A DNA stretch of 64,000 nt from JASLQO01 sp002327525 (GTDB taxonomy: Bacteria > Pseudomonadota > Gammaproteobacteria > Pseudomonadales > Azotimanducaceae), in contig JASLQO010000020.1 of NCBI GenBank assembly GCA_030744435.1, forward strand, positions 208,012 through 272,011, given 5' to 3'. A program made the position numbers and the translations under genes. Below, in pieces: positions 47,829-57,116 of the stretch (position 1 is its first letter; each line of letters starts with the position of its first letter). The notes under the pieces were generated by a model, which did no database searches, was not told where the DNA came from, and saw nothing but the letters and a program-made list of their open reading frames with translations.

Positions 47829-48954
47829 CCGGATCAAGATTGTCTATGCGGTGAACGAGGGCAGCTTTTTCCTCTCACACCGCCTGCCGCTTGCCCGCGA
47901 GGCCAGCGCCAGGGGTTATGACGTGCACGTGGTTTGCGGCATTGGGACAGGCGAGGCCGAGCTGGTGGAGTACGGTATCACCGCACACCCCATTCCGTTC
48001 AGCCGCAGCGGCTTCAATCCGCTAAAGGAAATCACGACACTCAATGCCATCACTGGGGTCTATCGCGATTTGCGACCCGACATCGTGCACCACGTCACGA
48101 TCAAGCCGGTCTTGTACGGCACGCGCGCGGCAGCCCGCACCTCGGTTCGGGCGGTGGTGAACGCCGTGCCCGGGATGGGTTTCGTGTTCACGCGCAGGGG
48201 CTCGCTTGCCCGGATGCGGCGCTTGCTGGTCAATTTCATGTATCGGGTGTTCCTTCGGCACCCGAACATGCGGGTGATCTTCCAGAACTCGGAAGACATG
48301 CGCGGTTTTATCGACCACGCCATCGTCAAGCGCGCGCAGGTGACGCTGATTCGCGGCTCCGGCGTGGATTTCGAAGAGTTCTCCTGTTCACCGGAGCCCG
48401 CGGGGCCGGTGACCCTCCTGCTGGTTGCGCGGATGCTCTGGCACAAGGGTGTGGGTGAATTCGTGGAAGCTGCGCGCAGATTGAGAGGCGAACACCCGAG
48501 TTGGCGTTTCCTGCTCGCCGGTGACGTCGATCCTGGCAACCCGGCCTCCATAGCGCGCGAGGATCTGGAACACTGGCAGGCCGAGGGGTTGGTCGAGTGG
48601 CTTGGGCATCGCAACGATATTGCCCGACTCATGGCTGACAGCCACGTGGTCTGCCTGCCATCCTATCGCGAAGGACTGCCCAAGACGCTGCTCGAAGCCG
48701 CCGCCAGCGGCCGCGCGATGATTTCGTCCGATGCGGCCGGTTGCCAGGAAGTGGTGCGCGACGGGGTGACGGGTCTGGTGGTGCCTATACGGGATGCCGC
48801 AGCACTCACCGAGGCGATGGAACAGCTCGGCAGTGACCCGGCGCTGCGCGCGCGTTTCGGTCGGGCCGCGCGCGAGAAGGCAGAAGCCCTGTTCGATGTG
48901 GAAGATGTAGTGGAGTACACCTTTCGTGTCTATGAAGAGCTGCTCGCCGTATGA
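47818..48954 (+). CDS. GT4-family glycosyltransferase
   Basis: The 378-residue protein has the opening G-S-F-F-L-S-H-R-L-P-L-A, R-P-D-I-V-H-H-V-T-I-K-P, and the donor-site motif P-S-Y-R-E-G-L-P-K-T-L-L-E-A-A-A-S-G-R with the conserved Glu pair. This variant resembles polysaccharide-cluster GT4 enzymes such as PglA/WbpH-like transferases that use UDP-GalNAc or UDP-FucNAc-like donors, which is only a family-level guess. It overlaps asnB by 11 bases and the next gene by 4. Confidence 0.87.
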   Translation: MSANRIKIVYAVNEGSFFLSHRLPLAREASARGYDVHVVCGIGTGEAELVEYGITAHPIPFSRSGFNPLKEITTLNAITGVYRDLRPDIVHHVTIKPVLYGTRAAARTSVRAVVNAVPGMGFVFTRRGSLARMRRLLVNFMYRVFLRHPNMRVIFQNSEDMRGFIDHAIVKRAQVTLIRGSGVDFEEFSCSPEPAGPVTLLLVARMLWHKGVGEFVEAARRLRGEHPSWRFLLAGDVDPGNPASIAREDLEHWQAEGLVEWLGHRNDIARLMADSHVVCLPSYREGLPKTLLEAAASGRAMISSDAAGCQEVVRDGVTGLVVPIRDAAALTEAMEQLGSDPALRARFGRAAREKAEALFDVEDVVEYTFRVYEELLAV

Positions 48955-49967
48955 CCAGTGCGGTGCTTGTGTCGGTGAGTTTCGTGGGCACGGTGGTGCT
49001 CGAGTTCATATTCCTCACGGTGGCGCGCCGCGCCGACTGGCTGGTGCATCCCTCCGCACGCAGTTCGCACGTCAGCCCCACACCCACGGCGGGTGGTCTG
49101 GCGATAGTGATGCCGGTGCTGGCCTATCTGACCGCACTGCCTTGGGCGACCTATCCAGCGGCACTCGGGCTCTTCATGGGTGCCGCACTCATGGCTGTGG
49201 TGGGTCTCTGGGATGATCTGCGCCCGCTCGGCAAGCGAGTTCGATTCGGCACCCAGAGTGTGAGTGCGTTGATGGTAGTATGGGGATTGCAGCTGCAGAT
49301 CGATCCGTTGGCGTCACAGTTTGTCGATGTCTGGGAGCAGGCGTGGCCGGTGTGGATAATGGTGGCAGCGTTGTTTGCGTTGTTGTGGCACATCAATCTG
49401 TACAACTTCATGGACGGCATAGACGGAATTGCGGGCGCGCAGTGTCTGCTGCTGTGTGTGGGTGTTCAGTTGCTCGCTGGCGGCATGTCCGGTTGGGCCG
49501 GTGAGCTTGCCTGGGTAGGGGCTGGCGCTTCGCTTGGGTTCCTGCTGTTCAACTGGCCGCCGGCGAAGATATTCATGGGGGATGTGGGCAGCGGATTTCT
49601 GGGGTTGGTGAGTGCCTACCTCGTGATTGCGGCCTATCTCGATGATGGGGTACCGCTCATCGCCTCGATGATACTCCTGGCCGGATTCTGGTTTGACGCC
49701 AGCTACACACTTTGTGTCAGAATGCTCACAGGTCAGACGTTCATGGAAGCGCACCGCAGCCACCTGTATCAAAAACTGGCTGCACGAAAAGGACATTTAT
49801 GGACCACCGGGCTGTTTGTGTTGTTCGGGTGTTTCTACCTCTGCCCTCTGGCATGGTTGTCGGCGGAATCACCGCGCTATGGGTGGGCGTTTCTGGTTGT
49901 CGCGTTGTTGCCGCTGGCCCTGGCCGCGCGTCGGTACGACGCCGGCATACCGGAGCCTTCTGAATGA
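48951..49967 (+). CDS. WecA/WbpL-like undecaprenyl-phosphate sugar-1-phosphate transferase
   Basis: The 338-residue protein has about ten transmembrane helices and the MraY/WecA-family motifs G-L-W-D-D-L-R-P-L-G-K (Mg-binding Asp pair), N-F-M-D-G-I-D-G-I-A-G, and K-I-F-M-G-D-V-G-S-G-F-L-G. It transfers a sugar 1-phosphate from UDP-sugar to undecaprenyl phosphate, the first step in building the lipid-linked repeat. The C-terminal R-S-H-L-Y-Q-K-L-type loop fits WbpL. It overlaps the CapD-like gene by 4 bases. Confidence 0.9.
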   Translation: MTSAVLVSVSFVGTVVLEFIFLTVARRADWLVHPSARSSHVSPTPTAGGLAIVMPVLAYLTALPWATYPAALGLFMGAALMAVVGLWDDLRPLGKRVRFGTQSVSALMVVWGLQLQIDPLASQFVDVWEQAWPVWIMVAALFALLWHINLYNFMDGIDGIAGAQCLLLCVGVQLLAGGMSGWAGELAWVGAGASLGFLLFNWPPAKIFMGDVGSGFLGLVSAYLVIAAYLDDGVPLIASMILLAGFWFDASYTLCVRMLTGQTFMEAHRSHLYQKLAARKGHLWTTGLFVLFGCFYLCPLAWLSAESPRYGWAFLVVALLPLALAARRYDAGIPEPSE

Positions 49968-51883
49968 TCAGCGAATTTGTCGGTCAGCTGTCCCGCCGCC
50001 ACAAGAAGGCCATCGCGATTCTCGCTGACGTGATCGCATTGCCGGTAGCGCTATGGTGTGCCCTGGCCCTGCGCCTGGGTCAGTGGACACCGGAGGTTGC
50101 CCAGTTCTGGCCTGCCTTCGTGGTATCGGGTCTGGTTTGCGTGCCGATGTTCGGCGGCCTCGGCCTCTACCGTCAGGTCACACGCTACATGGGCAATCAC
50201 GCGACGGTCGCGGTCGTGAAGGGTGCCACCATCACCGCCGTCGTGATCGCGAGTGTAGCTTACATGGTACCGCTTACCGGGTTTCCCCGCTCCGTGCCCG
50301 TGATTTTCTGGCTGCTCACGCTGCTGTACGTATCCGGTACGCGTTTTGCCGTCAGGGCCTATTTCCAGCATACGCGCGCACGCGCATACGTGCGTGAGGC
50401 GGTCATCATCTACGGTGCGGGACGCAAGGGAGTGGAACTCGCCAGACTACTGCTGCAACAGGATACTTACGTGCCGGTGGCGTTCGTCGACGAAAACAAA
50501 TCGCTGCAGCGGCGCATCATCGATGGCCTGCATGTCTACTCACCCGGCGCGATGGAAGATCTTCTGAAGGACAACAATGCCAGCCAGGTGTTCGTCGCCA
50601 CGGAATCTCAGGCAATAGAAGAACGGCGCCGCATCATCGAATTTCTGGTGTCTTTAGGCGCTCGCGTGAAGCTGGTGCCGGACTTGGTGGATCTGGTCTC
50701 CGGGCGCCAATCGCTCAATCAGATCCGCGACGTCGATATGGCGGCTGTGTTGGGGCGCGACGAGGTGGATCCTCTGACGCATTTGTTGGCCGGACGTGTG
50801 CATGGGCGCAGTGTGATGGTGACTGGCGCGGGAGGATCGATCGGTTCGGAGCTCTGCCGGCAGATTCTCTCTCAGGAACCGAGCCGGTTGGCGCTGATGG
50901 ATCAGTCGGAGTATGGGTTATTCGAGGTGCAGCGCGAACTGCAGCGGTTGGCTGATGACGAAAAGCTGGATGTGCCCATCGTGCCAATCCTCGGATCGGT
51001 GACCAACGCCGCCCTCATGCGCCGCAGCTTTGAGTCAAACGAAGTGGAGACCGTCTATCACGCTGCCGCCTACAAGCACGTGAGCCTGGTCGAAAACAAC
51101 GTCATCCAGGGGTTGAAGAACAATACGTTCGGCACCCTGTACGCGGCGGAGGCCGCGCTCGATGCTGGCGTGCGCGATTTCATCCTGATATCCACCGACA
51201 AGGCAGTGCGCACGAGCAGTATCATGGGCGCAAGTAAGCGACTCGCTGAACTCATCCTGCAAGCGTTGCAGGAAACCTCCGACGAGACACGATTCTCCAT
51301 GGTGCGCTTTGGCAACGTACTTGGTTCATCGGGGTCGGTGGTACCGCTGTTCTCCGAGCAGATCGAGCATGGTGGCCCAGTAACGGTGACTCATCCGGAG
51401 GTGACTCGCTATTTCATGACCATACCGGAAGCCGCCCAGTTGGTGCTGCAGGCGTCCAGTATGGCACGCGGGGGCGATGTGTTTCTGCTCGACATGGGGC
51501 AGCCGATCAAGATCGTCGATCTCGCTATCCGCATGATTCGACTCAAAGGTTACACCGTTCGCGACGACGATCACCGGGAAGGGGACATAGAGATCAACTT
51601 CACGGGGCTGAAGTCCGGTGAAAAGCTGCATGAGGAACTGCTCGTTGGCGACGACGTTCGTGGGACGGAGCATCGTAAGATCATGCGCGCCGAAGAGCGT
51701 TTCATTCCATGGCTGGAACTGCGCGGTGCACTGAATACACTGGAACAGGCCTGCGACAATTACGATTTGGAGGCGATCGTGTCGTTCGTCACGGGGCTCG
51801 TCGAAGGTGGCGACCTCGAATCCCAGCTGGGCGATCTGTCGCCGCGCGCGCCCATCGTGCACTTGCACCCGCCCGAGAACTGA
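49964..51883 (+). CDS. CapD/WbpM-like nucleoside-diphosphate-sugar 4,6-dehydratase
   Basis: The 639-residue protein has about four N-terminal transmembrane helices, a first Rossmann domain (V-I-I-Y-G-A-G-R-K-G-V-E) and a second SDR domain with V-T-G-A-G-G-S-I-G-S-E (about residue 284). The catalytic motif is S-S-I-M-G-A-S-K, the S-M-K triad of WbpM/FlaA1-type enzymes rather than S-Y-K. It makes the 4-keto-6-deoxy intermediate from UDP-GlcNAc for sugars such as QuiNAc or FucNAc, matching the neighbouring WecA-like transferase. It ends the operon. Confidence 0.92.
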   Translation: MISEFVGQLSRRHKKAIAILADVIALPVALWCALALRLGQWTPEVAQFWPAFVVSGLVCVPMFGGLGLYRQVTRYMGNHATVAVVKGATITAVVIASVAYMVPLTGFPRSVPVIFWLLTLLYVSGTRFAVRAYFQHTRARAYVREAVIIYGAGRKGVELARLLLQQDTYVPVAFVDENKSLQRRIIDGLHVYSPGAMEDLLKDNNASQVFVATESQAIEERRRIIEFLVSLGARVKLVPDLVDLVSGRQSLNQIRDVDMAAVLGRDEVDPLTHLLAGRVHGRSVMVTGAGGSIGSELCRQILSQEPSRLALMDQSEYGLFEVQRELQRLADDEKLDVPIVPILGSVTNAALMRRSFESNEVETVYHAAAYKHVSLVENNVIQGLKNNTFGTLYAAEAALDAGVRDFILISTDKAVRTSSIMGASKRLAELILQALQETSDETRFSMVRFGNVLGSSGSVVPLFSEQIEHGGPVTVTHPEVTRYFMTIPEAAQLVLQASSMARGGDVFLLDMGQPIKIVDLAIRMIRLKGYTVRDDDHREGDIEINFTGLKSGEKLHEELLVGDDVRGTEHRKIMRAEERFIPWLELRGALNTLEQACDNYDLEAIVSFVTGLVEGGDLESQLGDLSPRAPIVHLHPPEN

Positions 51884-51900
51884 GCCGGATCCAGACCTGA

Positions 51901-51920
51901 CTTGTCCAACCGCGGACAAG
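51901..51920 (+). terminator. Stem-loop after the polysaccharide operon
   Basis: A perfect 7-bp stem CTTGTCC/GGACAAG with a 6-base loop lies 17 bases after the CapD-like stop. No T-run follows, so it is only a possible terminator or stability hairpin. A second small stem, TCTCG/CGAGA (51957-51969), lies further down. Confidence 0.3.
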
Positions 51921-52012
51921 GCGCACCAGGCGGCTTTCGCGGCAACCTGAACGGACTCTCGTTTCGAGAATCATGCTAGATTGCTCTTGGGAAACACTGG
52001 GGGAAGGCTGCC

Positions 52013-52764
52013 TTGAAATCACGCATCGCGCTACTGGTGCTTCTGGCTGCGCTCGTCACACCATTTCACGCGGGCAATGCCCGGGGCGCAACGCCTACTT
52101 CGGTGATCTGCACGTGCACACCCAGTACTCGTTCGATGCTTCTTACATCTTCAACGTGCGCACTAATCCGGATGACGCATACGACTACGCCAAGGGTCAG
52201 CCGCTGAAACATACGATGGGATACGACATTCGCCTGCGAGGGGCATCGCTGGATTTCATGGCGGTGTCGGATCATGCAACCTCCATGGGCGTGTTGAACG
52301 CGATGGGCGATGAGAACCACAGGCTCTCGAAATCCGATCTTGCCCAACAGCTGATCAGTTCCGACCCGGCTATTATGTTCGGTGCGTTCCAGCAGGTGGC
52401 CGGGGTGGTTCGCACGGGTGAAGCCGACCCGCGCATCCAGGTGCGTTTCTTCGCGAGTTATATCGACAAGGTTGATCTCGACGACGATGGCCTGATTTCC
52501 GGCCTGTACGGAAATGGCGTACCCATGGGTGGCGATCTGCTGGCACGCCCAGACGGCGCTCCGCTGTTCGTCGCCTGGGCGACACGCGATTCGCAGAGCG
52601 CCATAGAGGAGCATGGCATCGAGCCGCTCATTCATTTCGGTGCGGGGCAGAGCATCGGTTATTTCGACCGGGTGCGTCCGGTAGCGGATATAGTGCGATC
52701 CTTGGTGGAGGAAACCGAACAGGCGCTCGCGGGCCTCACTGCACTTGGAAGGGAGAAGACATGA
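52013..52764 (+). pseudogene. DUF3604 protein remnant fused to a nitronate monooxygenase-like tail
   Basis: TTG 52013, preceded by a good ribosome site (GGAAGG), encodes a signal peptide. The frame then shifts at a GGGG run (52083-52086): the next frame reads R-N-A-Y-F-G-D-L-H-V-H-T-Q-Y-S-F-D-A, the hallmark DUF3604 start, with H-V-H metal ligands. Compared with full DUF3604 proteins (600 residues or more), the middle is missing near 52425-52445. The N-G-V-P-M-G-G-D-L segment near the C-terminus is kept, and a tail from 52595 on (AGQSIGYF...VADIVRSLVEETEQAL) instead resembles nitronate monooxygenases. A continuous but non-functional product would start at 51973. Its end overlaps the dehydrogenase start by 4 bases. 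Confidence 0.75.
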
Positions 52765-53858
52765 CATTGCCGAAGAAATCGTTCGCCATGGTTCAGACCG
52801 GTACGCGGGCACTGGAACCGATGGAACTGGACATTCCCGACATCGACGAGGATTCGGCAATTCTGCAGCTCGAAGCCTGTGGGATCTGTGGTAGTGACTA
52901 CGAACAGTACGAGGGTAAGCTGCGAACGCCGGTGCCGGTGATCCCCGGACACGAGCCGCTGGGTGTGATCGCCAAAATCGGCGATCGTGCCGCCGCACGT
53001 TGGGGTGTGGACTTGGGCGATCGGGTGGCGGTGGAGACGATGCTCTCCTGCCGGCACTGCGATCCATGTCTGACTGGCAGCTATCACTTGTGCGATAACC
53101 GGCTGATCTATTCCTATGTGCCCTTGAGCGAGGCACCCGGGCTTTGGGGCGGCTACTCGCAGTACATGTACCTGCACCCGAACTCGGTGCTGCATAAGGT
53201 GGACGCCGGGCTCGATCCGAGCATCGCGGTGATGTTCAATCCGCTCGGGGCCGGCTTTCGCTGGGCGGTCGAGATGCCAAACACACAACCGGGAGACACG
53301 GTCGTCATCCTGGGCCCCGGCCAGCGCGGGCTCGCCTCGGTGATCGCCTGCCGAGAGGTGGGCGCCGGGACCATCATCGTCACCGGCTTGGAAGCTGATC
53401 ACGACAAATTCGAAGTGGCGAAGGTTTTTGGTGCCGATCATTGCGTCGATGTCGAGAACGAAGACCCGGTGAAGCGGGTGAAGGAGATCACCGGCGGCCG
53501 GGGAGCGGATGTCGTCGTGGATGTCAGCGCCTACGCCACCAAGCCGGTTGCCGATGCGCTCAGCATGGTGCGCGCCGGCGGCACCGTGGTGCTCGCCGGG
53601 GTGAAGGGGTTCAAGGCGGTGGACAATTTCGTTTCTGATCTGGTCGTGCTCAAGGAAATCAACGTGCGGGGTGCGATCGGTGTGACGTCCACCGGATACC
53701 GCAGCGCCATTCGTCTCATCGAGTCGGGACGTGTGCCCATGGGAGAGATGCACACGCACGATTTCGAACTCGCAGACGCCGATCTCGCCATTCGTACACT
53801 CGCCCGCGAGGTGGAAGGCGATGCCTCGATTCATTCGTGCCTGATCCCGCCGCATTGA
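52761..53858 (+). CDS. Zinc-dependent alcohol dehydrogenase (MDR family)
   Basis: The 365-residue protein is a medium-chain dehydrogenase. Catalytic zinc ligands are in A-C-G-I-C-G-S-D and P-G-H-E-P-L-G, and the structural zinc has four Cys in C-R-H-C-D-P-C and L-C-D-N. A Rossmann motif G-P-G-Q-R-G-L follows. All residues expected for activity are present, in contrast to its two broken neighbours. It probably oxidises an alcohol or a sugar alcohol in a catabolic pathway. The specific substrate is unknown. Confidence 0.88.
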   Translation: MTLPKKSFAMVQTGTRALEPMELDIPDIDEDSAILQLEACGICGSDYEQYEGKLRTPVPVIPGHEPLGVIAKIGDRAAARWGVDLGDRVAVETMLSCRHCDPCLTGSYHLCDNRLIYSYVPLSEAPGLWGGYSQYMYLHPNSVLHKVDAGLDPSIAVMFNPLGAGFRWAVEMPNTQPGDTVVILGPGQRGLASVIACREVGAGTIIVTGLEADHDKFEVAKVFGADHCVDVENEDPVKRVKEITGGRGADVVVDVSAYATKPVADALSMVRAGGTVVLAGVKGFKAVDNFVSDLVVLKEINVRGAIGVTSTGYRSAIRLIESGRVPMGEMHTHDFELADADLAIRTLAREVEGDASIHSCLIPPH

Positions 53859-53901
53859 TTGGCTGGCCGGTTTTGGACAACTGCTGAAAAGAAGAGCACT
53901 C

Positions 53902-54581
53902 GTGAAATATGGGCTCATACTGGGTTCACCATCCATCGCGGAACAGGTCAGGACCGCCCAACGTGCCGAGGCTGCCGGATTCAACTCGGTGTGGACCATC
54001 GAGTTTTTCAACATGCATGGACTGGTGCGGCTCGCGGTGGTAGCGGCTGCGACCGAGCGCGTGCAACTTGGCACGGCCATCGCCTACGCCTTCATGCGTA
54101 CACCGGTGCTGGCGGCAACCGCGGCCATGGACATCGACGAGATTTCCGGCGGGCGCATGATCTTGGGCCTGGGCAGCGGTACCGAGCGCATGAACCGCGA
54201 CTGGTATTCCATGCCGTTCGATGATCCGCCCGCACCGCGCATCAAGGACGCCATCGGTCTCGTGCGCGCGGTGTTCGATGCACAAAGTGGGGGAGGGCTC
54301 GTGTACGACGGTCCCTGCTATCAGGTCAACAACCCGGCCTTCTCTCGTCCCGGAGCGGTGCGCGAGCGCATACCCGTGGCCATGGCGGCCGCGGTGACCG
54401 ACGAGATGGTCGATGAGATTGCCATTGCCGGGACACCCGACAAGGTTCGCGATCAGCTCGGGGCCTGGGAAGACATCGCCGACGATGTCTTCCTGTATTC
54501 GCCTATTCGCCGAGCATTGGTATGCAACCGGAGCGTGTGCAGGAAAACCTGGACGCCATCGTGGATACGTTTGCCGTTTGA
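53902..54581 (+). pseudogene. LLM-class (luciferase-like) flavin oxidoreductase, broken by deletion and 8-bp duplication
   Basis: The N-terminal part (E-Q-V-R-T-A-Q-R-A-E-A-A-G-F, S-G-G-R-M-I-L-G-L-G-S-G) belongs to the bacterial luciferase/F420-like TIM-barrel family. Family members are about 330 residues; here about 90-100 residues are missing at R-I-P-V/A-M-A-A-A-V-T-D-E (about 54371-54385). Later, the 8 bases TATTCGCC occur twice in tandem (54496-54503 and 54504-54511). Removing one copy restores V-F-L-Y-S-P-S-I-G-M-Q-P-E-R-V-Q-E-N-L-D-A-I to the stop at 54581. As it stands, translation shifts and ends at 54609. Confidence 0.8.
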
Positions 54582-54625
54582 CCATTTAAAAAAATCGCGA
54601 AGACATTGACATTAAAGGAGCTGAC

Positions 54626-55057
54626 ATGGCGGAGATCGCCTTCAATCAAAAGGTAGCCGAGGGCTTCATGAACGCGCCGAAGGGGGGTGGGGGTGGTCTG
54701 CCCGACTACCTCGGCTTCCAGATCGTGGATGCCAGCCCCGGTGTGATGGTCGGCCGTTTCGAGGTTCGAGAGGAACTGCTCACGCCGTTCGGCAACATGC
54801 ACGGCGGTGTGCTGTCGGCGTTCTGCGATCATATGCTCGGGTGTGTGTGCTACCCGGCGATGGGTAAAGGCCAGTGGGCGGCCACCACGGAGTTCAAGAT
54901 CAATCTCACAGCACCCGTGAGTAAAGGCACCGTCGAGGCGCGCGCCGAAATCATCGCCATGACCAGGACACTGGCGGTGGTGCGAATCGATGTCAGCAAC
55001 GAGGGTCGCATGGCGGCGATGGCGCAGGGAACGGTCACGATCCGTGATCCCCGGTAG
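54626..55057 (+). CDS. PaaI-family hotdog thioesterase
   Basis: The 143-residue protein has a hotdog fold with the family motif N-M-H-G-G-V-L-S-A-F-C-D-H (HGG plus downstream Asp), typical of acyl-CoA thioesterases of the PaaI group. It would release CoA from a short or aromatic acyl-CoA in the cytoplasm. It starts 45 bases after the LLM remnant and likely belonged to the same catabolic operon. It looks intact. Confidence 0.85.
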   Translation: MAEIAFNQKVAEGFMNAPKGGGGGLPDYLGFQIVDASPGVMVGRFEVREELLTPFGNMHGGVLSAFCDHMLGCVCYPAMGKGQWAATTEFKINLTAPVSKGTVEARAEIIAMTRTLAVVRIDVSNEGRMAAMAQGTVTIRDPR

Positions 55058-55134
55058 TTCCTTGGAAGGGCCTGACGTCGCGGCAGCAGCCGGCGGGCGA
55101 TCGCCGAACAACCAATGATGGTGGAGGGGTTTGC

Positions 55135-56565
55135 CTAGCGGGTTTTCAGCCGTTCGAGTGCAGCTTCTGCGCGCGAGCGCCACAGAGCGTCCGCGGCCCA
55201 GTGACGTGCGTTCTCGAGATGACGTACGCTGCGCGTATCGCCGACGATCCGGTATCCCTCGCCGAGGTAGAAGTTGACCGGGGCTGCCCACGGCGCCTTG
55301 TCGTGGGCCACGCGCAGATAGTTGAGCGCATCACCCGCCCGACCGGCGTGCAGGTATGCCACACCCAGACCGAAGGCGGCATCGTAACGTGCGGGATCCG
55401 ACCTCAGGGCCTTTCGATAGTCTTCGGCGGCGTTACGCCAGCGCTGAGCGCATTGCGCCCCGTCGATGAACACGCACGAGCGGATGCTCAGATTGGCGCG
55501 CTGGATGAGCGCCGGTGCGAAATCGGGTGTCAACTCCAGCGCCCTGTCTGCCGTCTTGAGCGCTGGCAGCGTGTGCATATCTGGATCCTGTGCCTGTGCC
55601 CGGGACAATGCCACCAGCGAAGTCGGTTGCGGGTTGGCATGCACCAGGGGTTCGAGCAGCGAACGGGCGAGTGCGGGTGCGTGCTGCGCGAGACTGTGCC
55701 CGAGTTGCAGGTCGCGCTCGGCGTCGGTCAGGCACTGGCGTTGGGCAACCGGTGCATCCGGCGGAGCGAAGTTCAGACGCTCGACGGGCACGCGGCGTTT
55801 TCTCAGGTAACGGTTGACGGTGATGCCCAGATTCTCGGGTGTGACCGCGAAGCTCGCCTCGAAACTGCGTTGGCTGCTGGCAATATAGGCAGCTAGCTGC
55901 TCCCGCCTGTCCGGGAAGCCAACGTACTGGCCAAGGCGCAGGAAGTGCACCACGAACCACGACTTGTTGTAGAAGGCCGTCAGCCGCCTGTGCGACCAGT
56001 TGCTCAGGCTGGTGGTATCCACCATCGCCTGCCAGCTGAGAGACTCATGCTGAGTGATGTCTCTGCCGCGATCTCCCGGCAGCTCGCCGAGTACCGCCCC
56101 CTTCTTGCGGTAGCCCACCGCACCCAGGTAAGTGGCCAGTCCCTCCTCGTACCACATTGGATAGCTGACATCCTGGCGGGTTCGCATCAGGTAGTGGGCG
56201 TACTCGTGCAGCAGCGAATTGCTGGTTGTATCGGTACTGAGGGGGCCGAGTAAAATGAGATACTCATACAGTCCCGGGACGGTGAACCCGGCGAAGTGAG
56301 TCGAGTTGGTAGCGGCTATGAAGTCGCGCTGATGGCGGAAGAACAGCACTCGTGCCGGTGGGTAGGACGGCGTATCCGTGCGCGGGAAGAGCGTGTCGAA
56401 CAGGTGCCGGAAGCGGTGCAGTTCGGCCAGCGCTCGGCGCGCGCGACGCTCCTTCAGATCGGTGATCAGTACCACATGGGGGGATTGGTACTCACACCAC
56501 TGCCCGTCGAACGGCCTCGCAAGGGCGATCGGAGTCAGCAGTGTCAGACAAATTACCGACAACAT
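55135..56565 (-). CDS. Exported MA-type (gluzincin) peptidase with TPR repeats
   Basis: The 476-residue protein has a signal peptide (about 1-17), a zinc peptidase site H-E-Y-A-H (120-124) with the downstream E-E-G-L-A-T-Y (140-146), and a C-terminal set of TPR-like helices (about 340-460). The HExxH...E arrangement is that of the peptidase MA clan. ATG 56565 matches the signal peptide; the open frame runs on to 56805, but that part is basic and lacks family similarity. It diverges from a secreted protein gene and converges with the thioesterase. Confidence 0.78.
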   Translation of the reverse strand: MLSVICLTLLTPIALARPFDGQWCEYQSPHVVLITDLKERRARRALAELHRFRHLFDTLFPRTDTPSYPPARVLFFRHQRDFIAATNSTHFAGFTVPGLYEYLILLGPLSTDTTSNSLLHEYAHYLMRTRQDVSYPMWYEEGLATYLGAVGYRKKGAVLGELPGDRGRDITQHESLSWQAMVDTTSLSNWSHRRLTAFYNKSWFVVHFLRLGQYVGFPDRREQLAAYIASSQRSFEASFAVTPENLGITVNRYLRKRRVPVERLNFAPPDAPVAQRQCLTDAERDLQLGHSLAQHAPALARSLLEPLVHANPQPTSLVALSRAQAQDPDMHTLPALKTADRALELTPDFAPALIQRANLSIRSCVFIDGAQCAQRWRNAAEDYRKALRSDPARYDAAFGLGVAYLHAGRAGDALNYLRVAHDKAPWAAPVNFYLGEGYRIVGDTRSVRHLENARHWAADALWRSRAEAALERLKTR

Positions 56566-56630
56566 GACTCGACGCCCGGGGCAACGAAAAATAGACTCGA
56601 AGCATGCCTGGGGAGAAAGCAGGGGTGGAA

Positions 56631-57110
56631 ATGCAAACAGCCTGGTCGTGGGTGAGCGCAGCGGTGCTGTGCGCTTTCGCTGGCGGTGTGGGCGCGTCAT
56701 TTCCGGACGTGGAGTGCGTGGCCCGAAATACGGCCGGATTTCACGACTACGAGGGCGGTGCCGAAGATTATGAGGCGTCGGTGTTTCATCCGGGCCGTTT
56801 TGCATTGTCCGAAAACGTTTTTCTCATGAACAACTTGAGCGTTGATGACCGCGTGCAGCTCTACCTGACCATGACGGACACGGACGGAGAAGTGACCGAA
56901 CTCGAATGCCGCACGGTTCGCGGTGCCGGTGCCCAGGGATACAGTTGCGTGAACATACCCCCTTCCGAACTATTGCTCATCAACGGCACCACACTGCGGT
57001 TCACGCGCACATCCGTCGGTGGCTGGACCTTTGCCGGTGCCAGCGAAAACCTCAACGGCGATTCGATATTCATCGAATACGGTCAGTGCCTGGATCGCGG
57101 GGGAGGGTAA
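56631..57110 (+). CDS. Secreted protein of unknown function
   Basis: The 159-residue protein starts at ATG 56631 with ribosome site AGGGGTGGA. It has a signal peptide (about 1-22), four Cys in the mature part (in V-E-C-V, L-E-C-R, Y-S-C-V and G-Q-C-L, so two disulphides are possible) and a beta-rich sequence. No family is recognised. It lies between a peptidase and a small secreted protein, so an envelope or extracellular role is likely. Confidence 0.65.
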   Translation: MQTAWSWVSAAVLCAFAGGVGASFPDVECVARNTAGFHDYEGGAEDYEASVFHPGRFALSENVFLMNNLSVDDRVQLYLTMTDTDGEVTELECRTVRGAGAQGYSCVNIPPSELLLINGTTLRFTRTSVGGWTFAGASENLNGDSIFIEYGQCLDRGGG

Positions 57111-57116
57111 CCCGGC

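Noticed and set aside
52659..54080. 473-residue minus-strand frame across the alcohol dehydrogenase
   Set aside because: The plus-strand dehydrogenase has all expected zinc ligands; the antisense frame has none of the features of a protein family.
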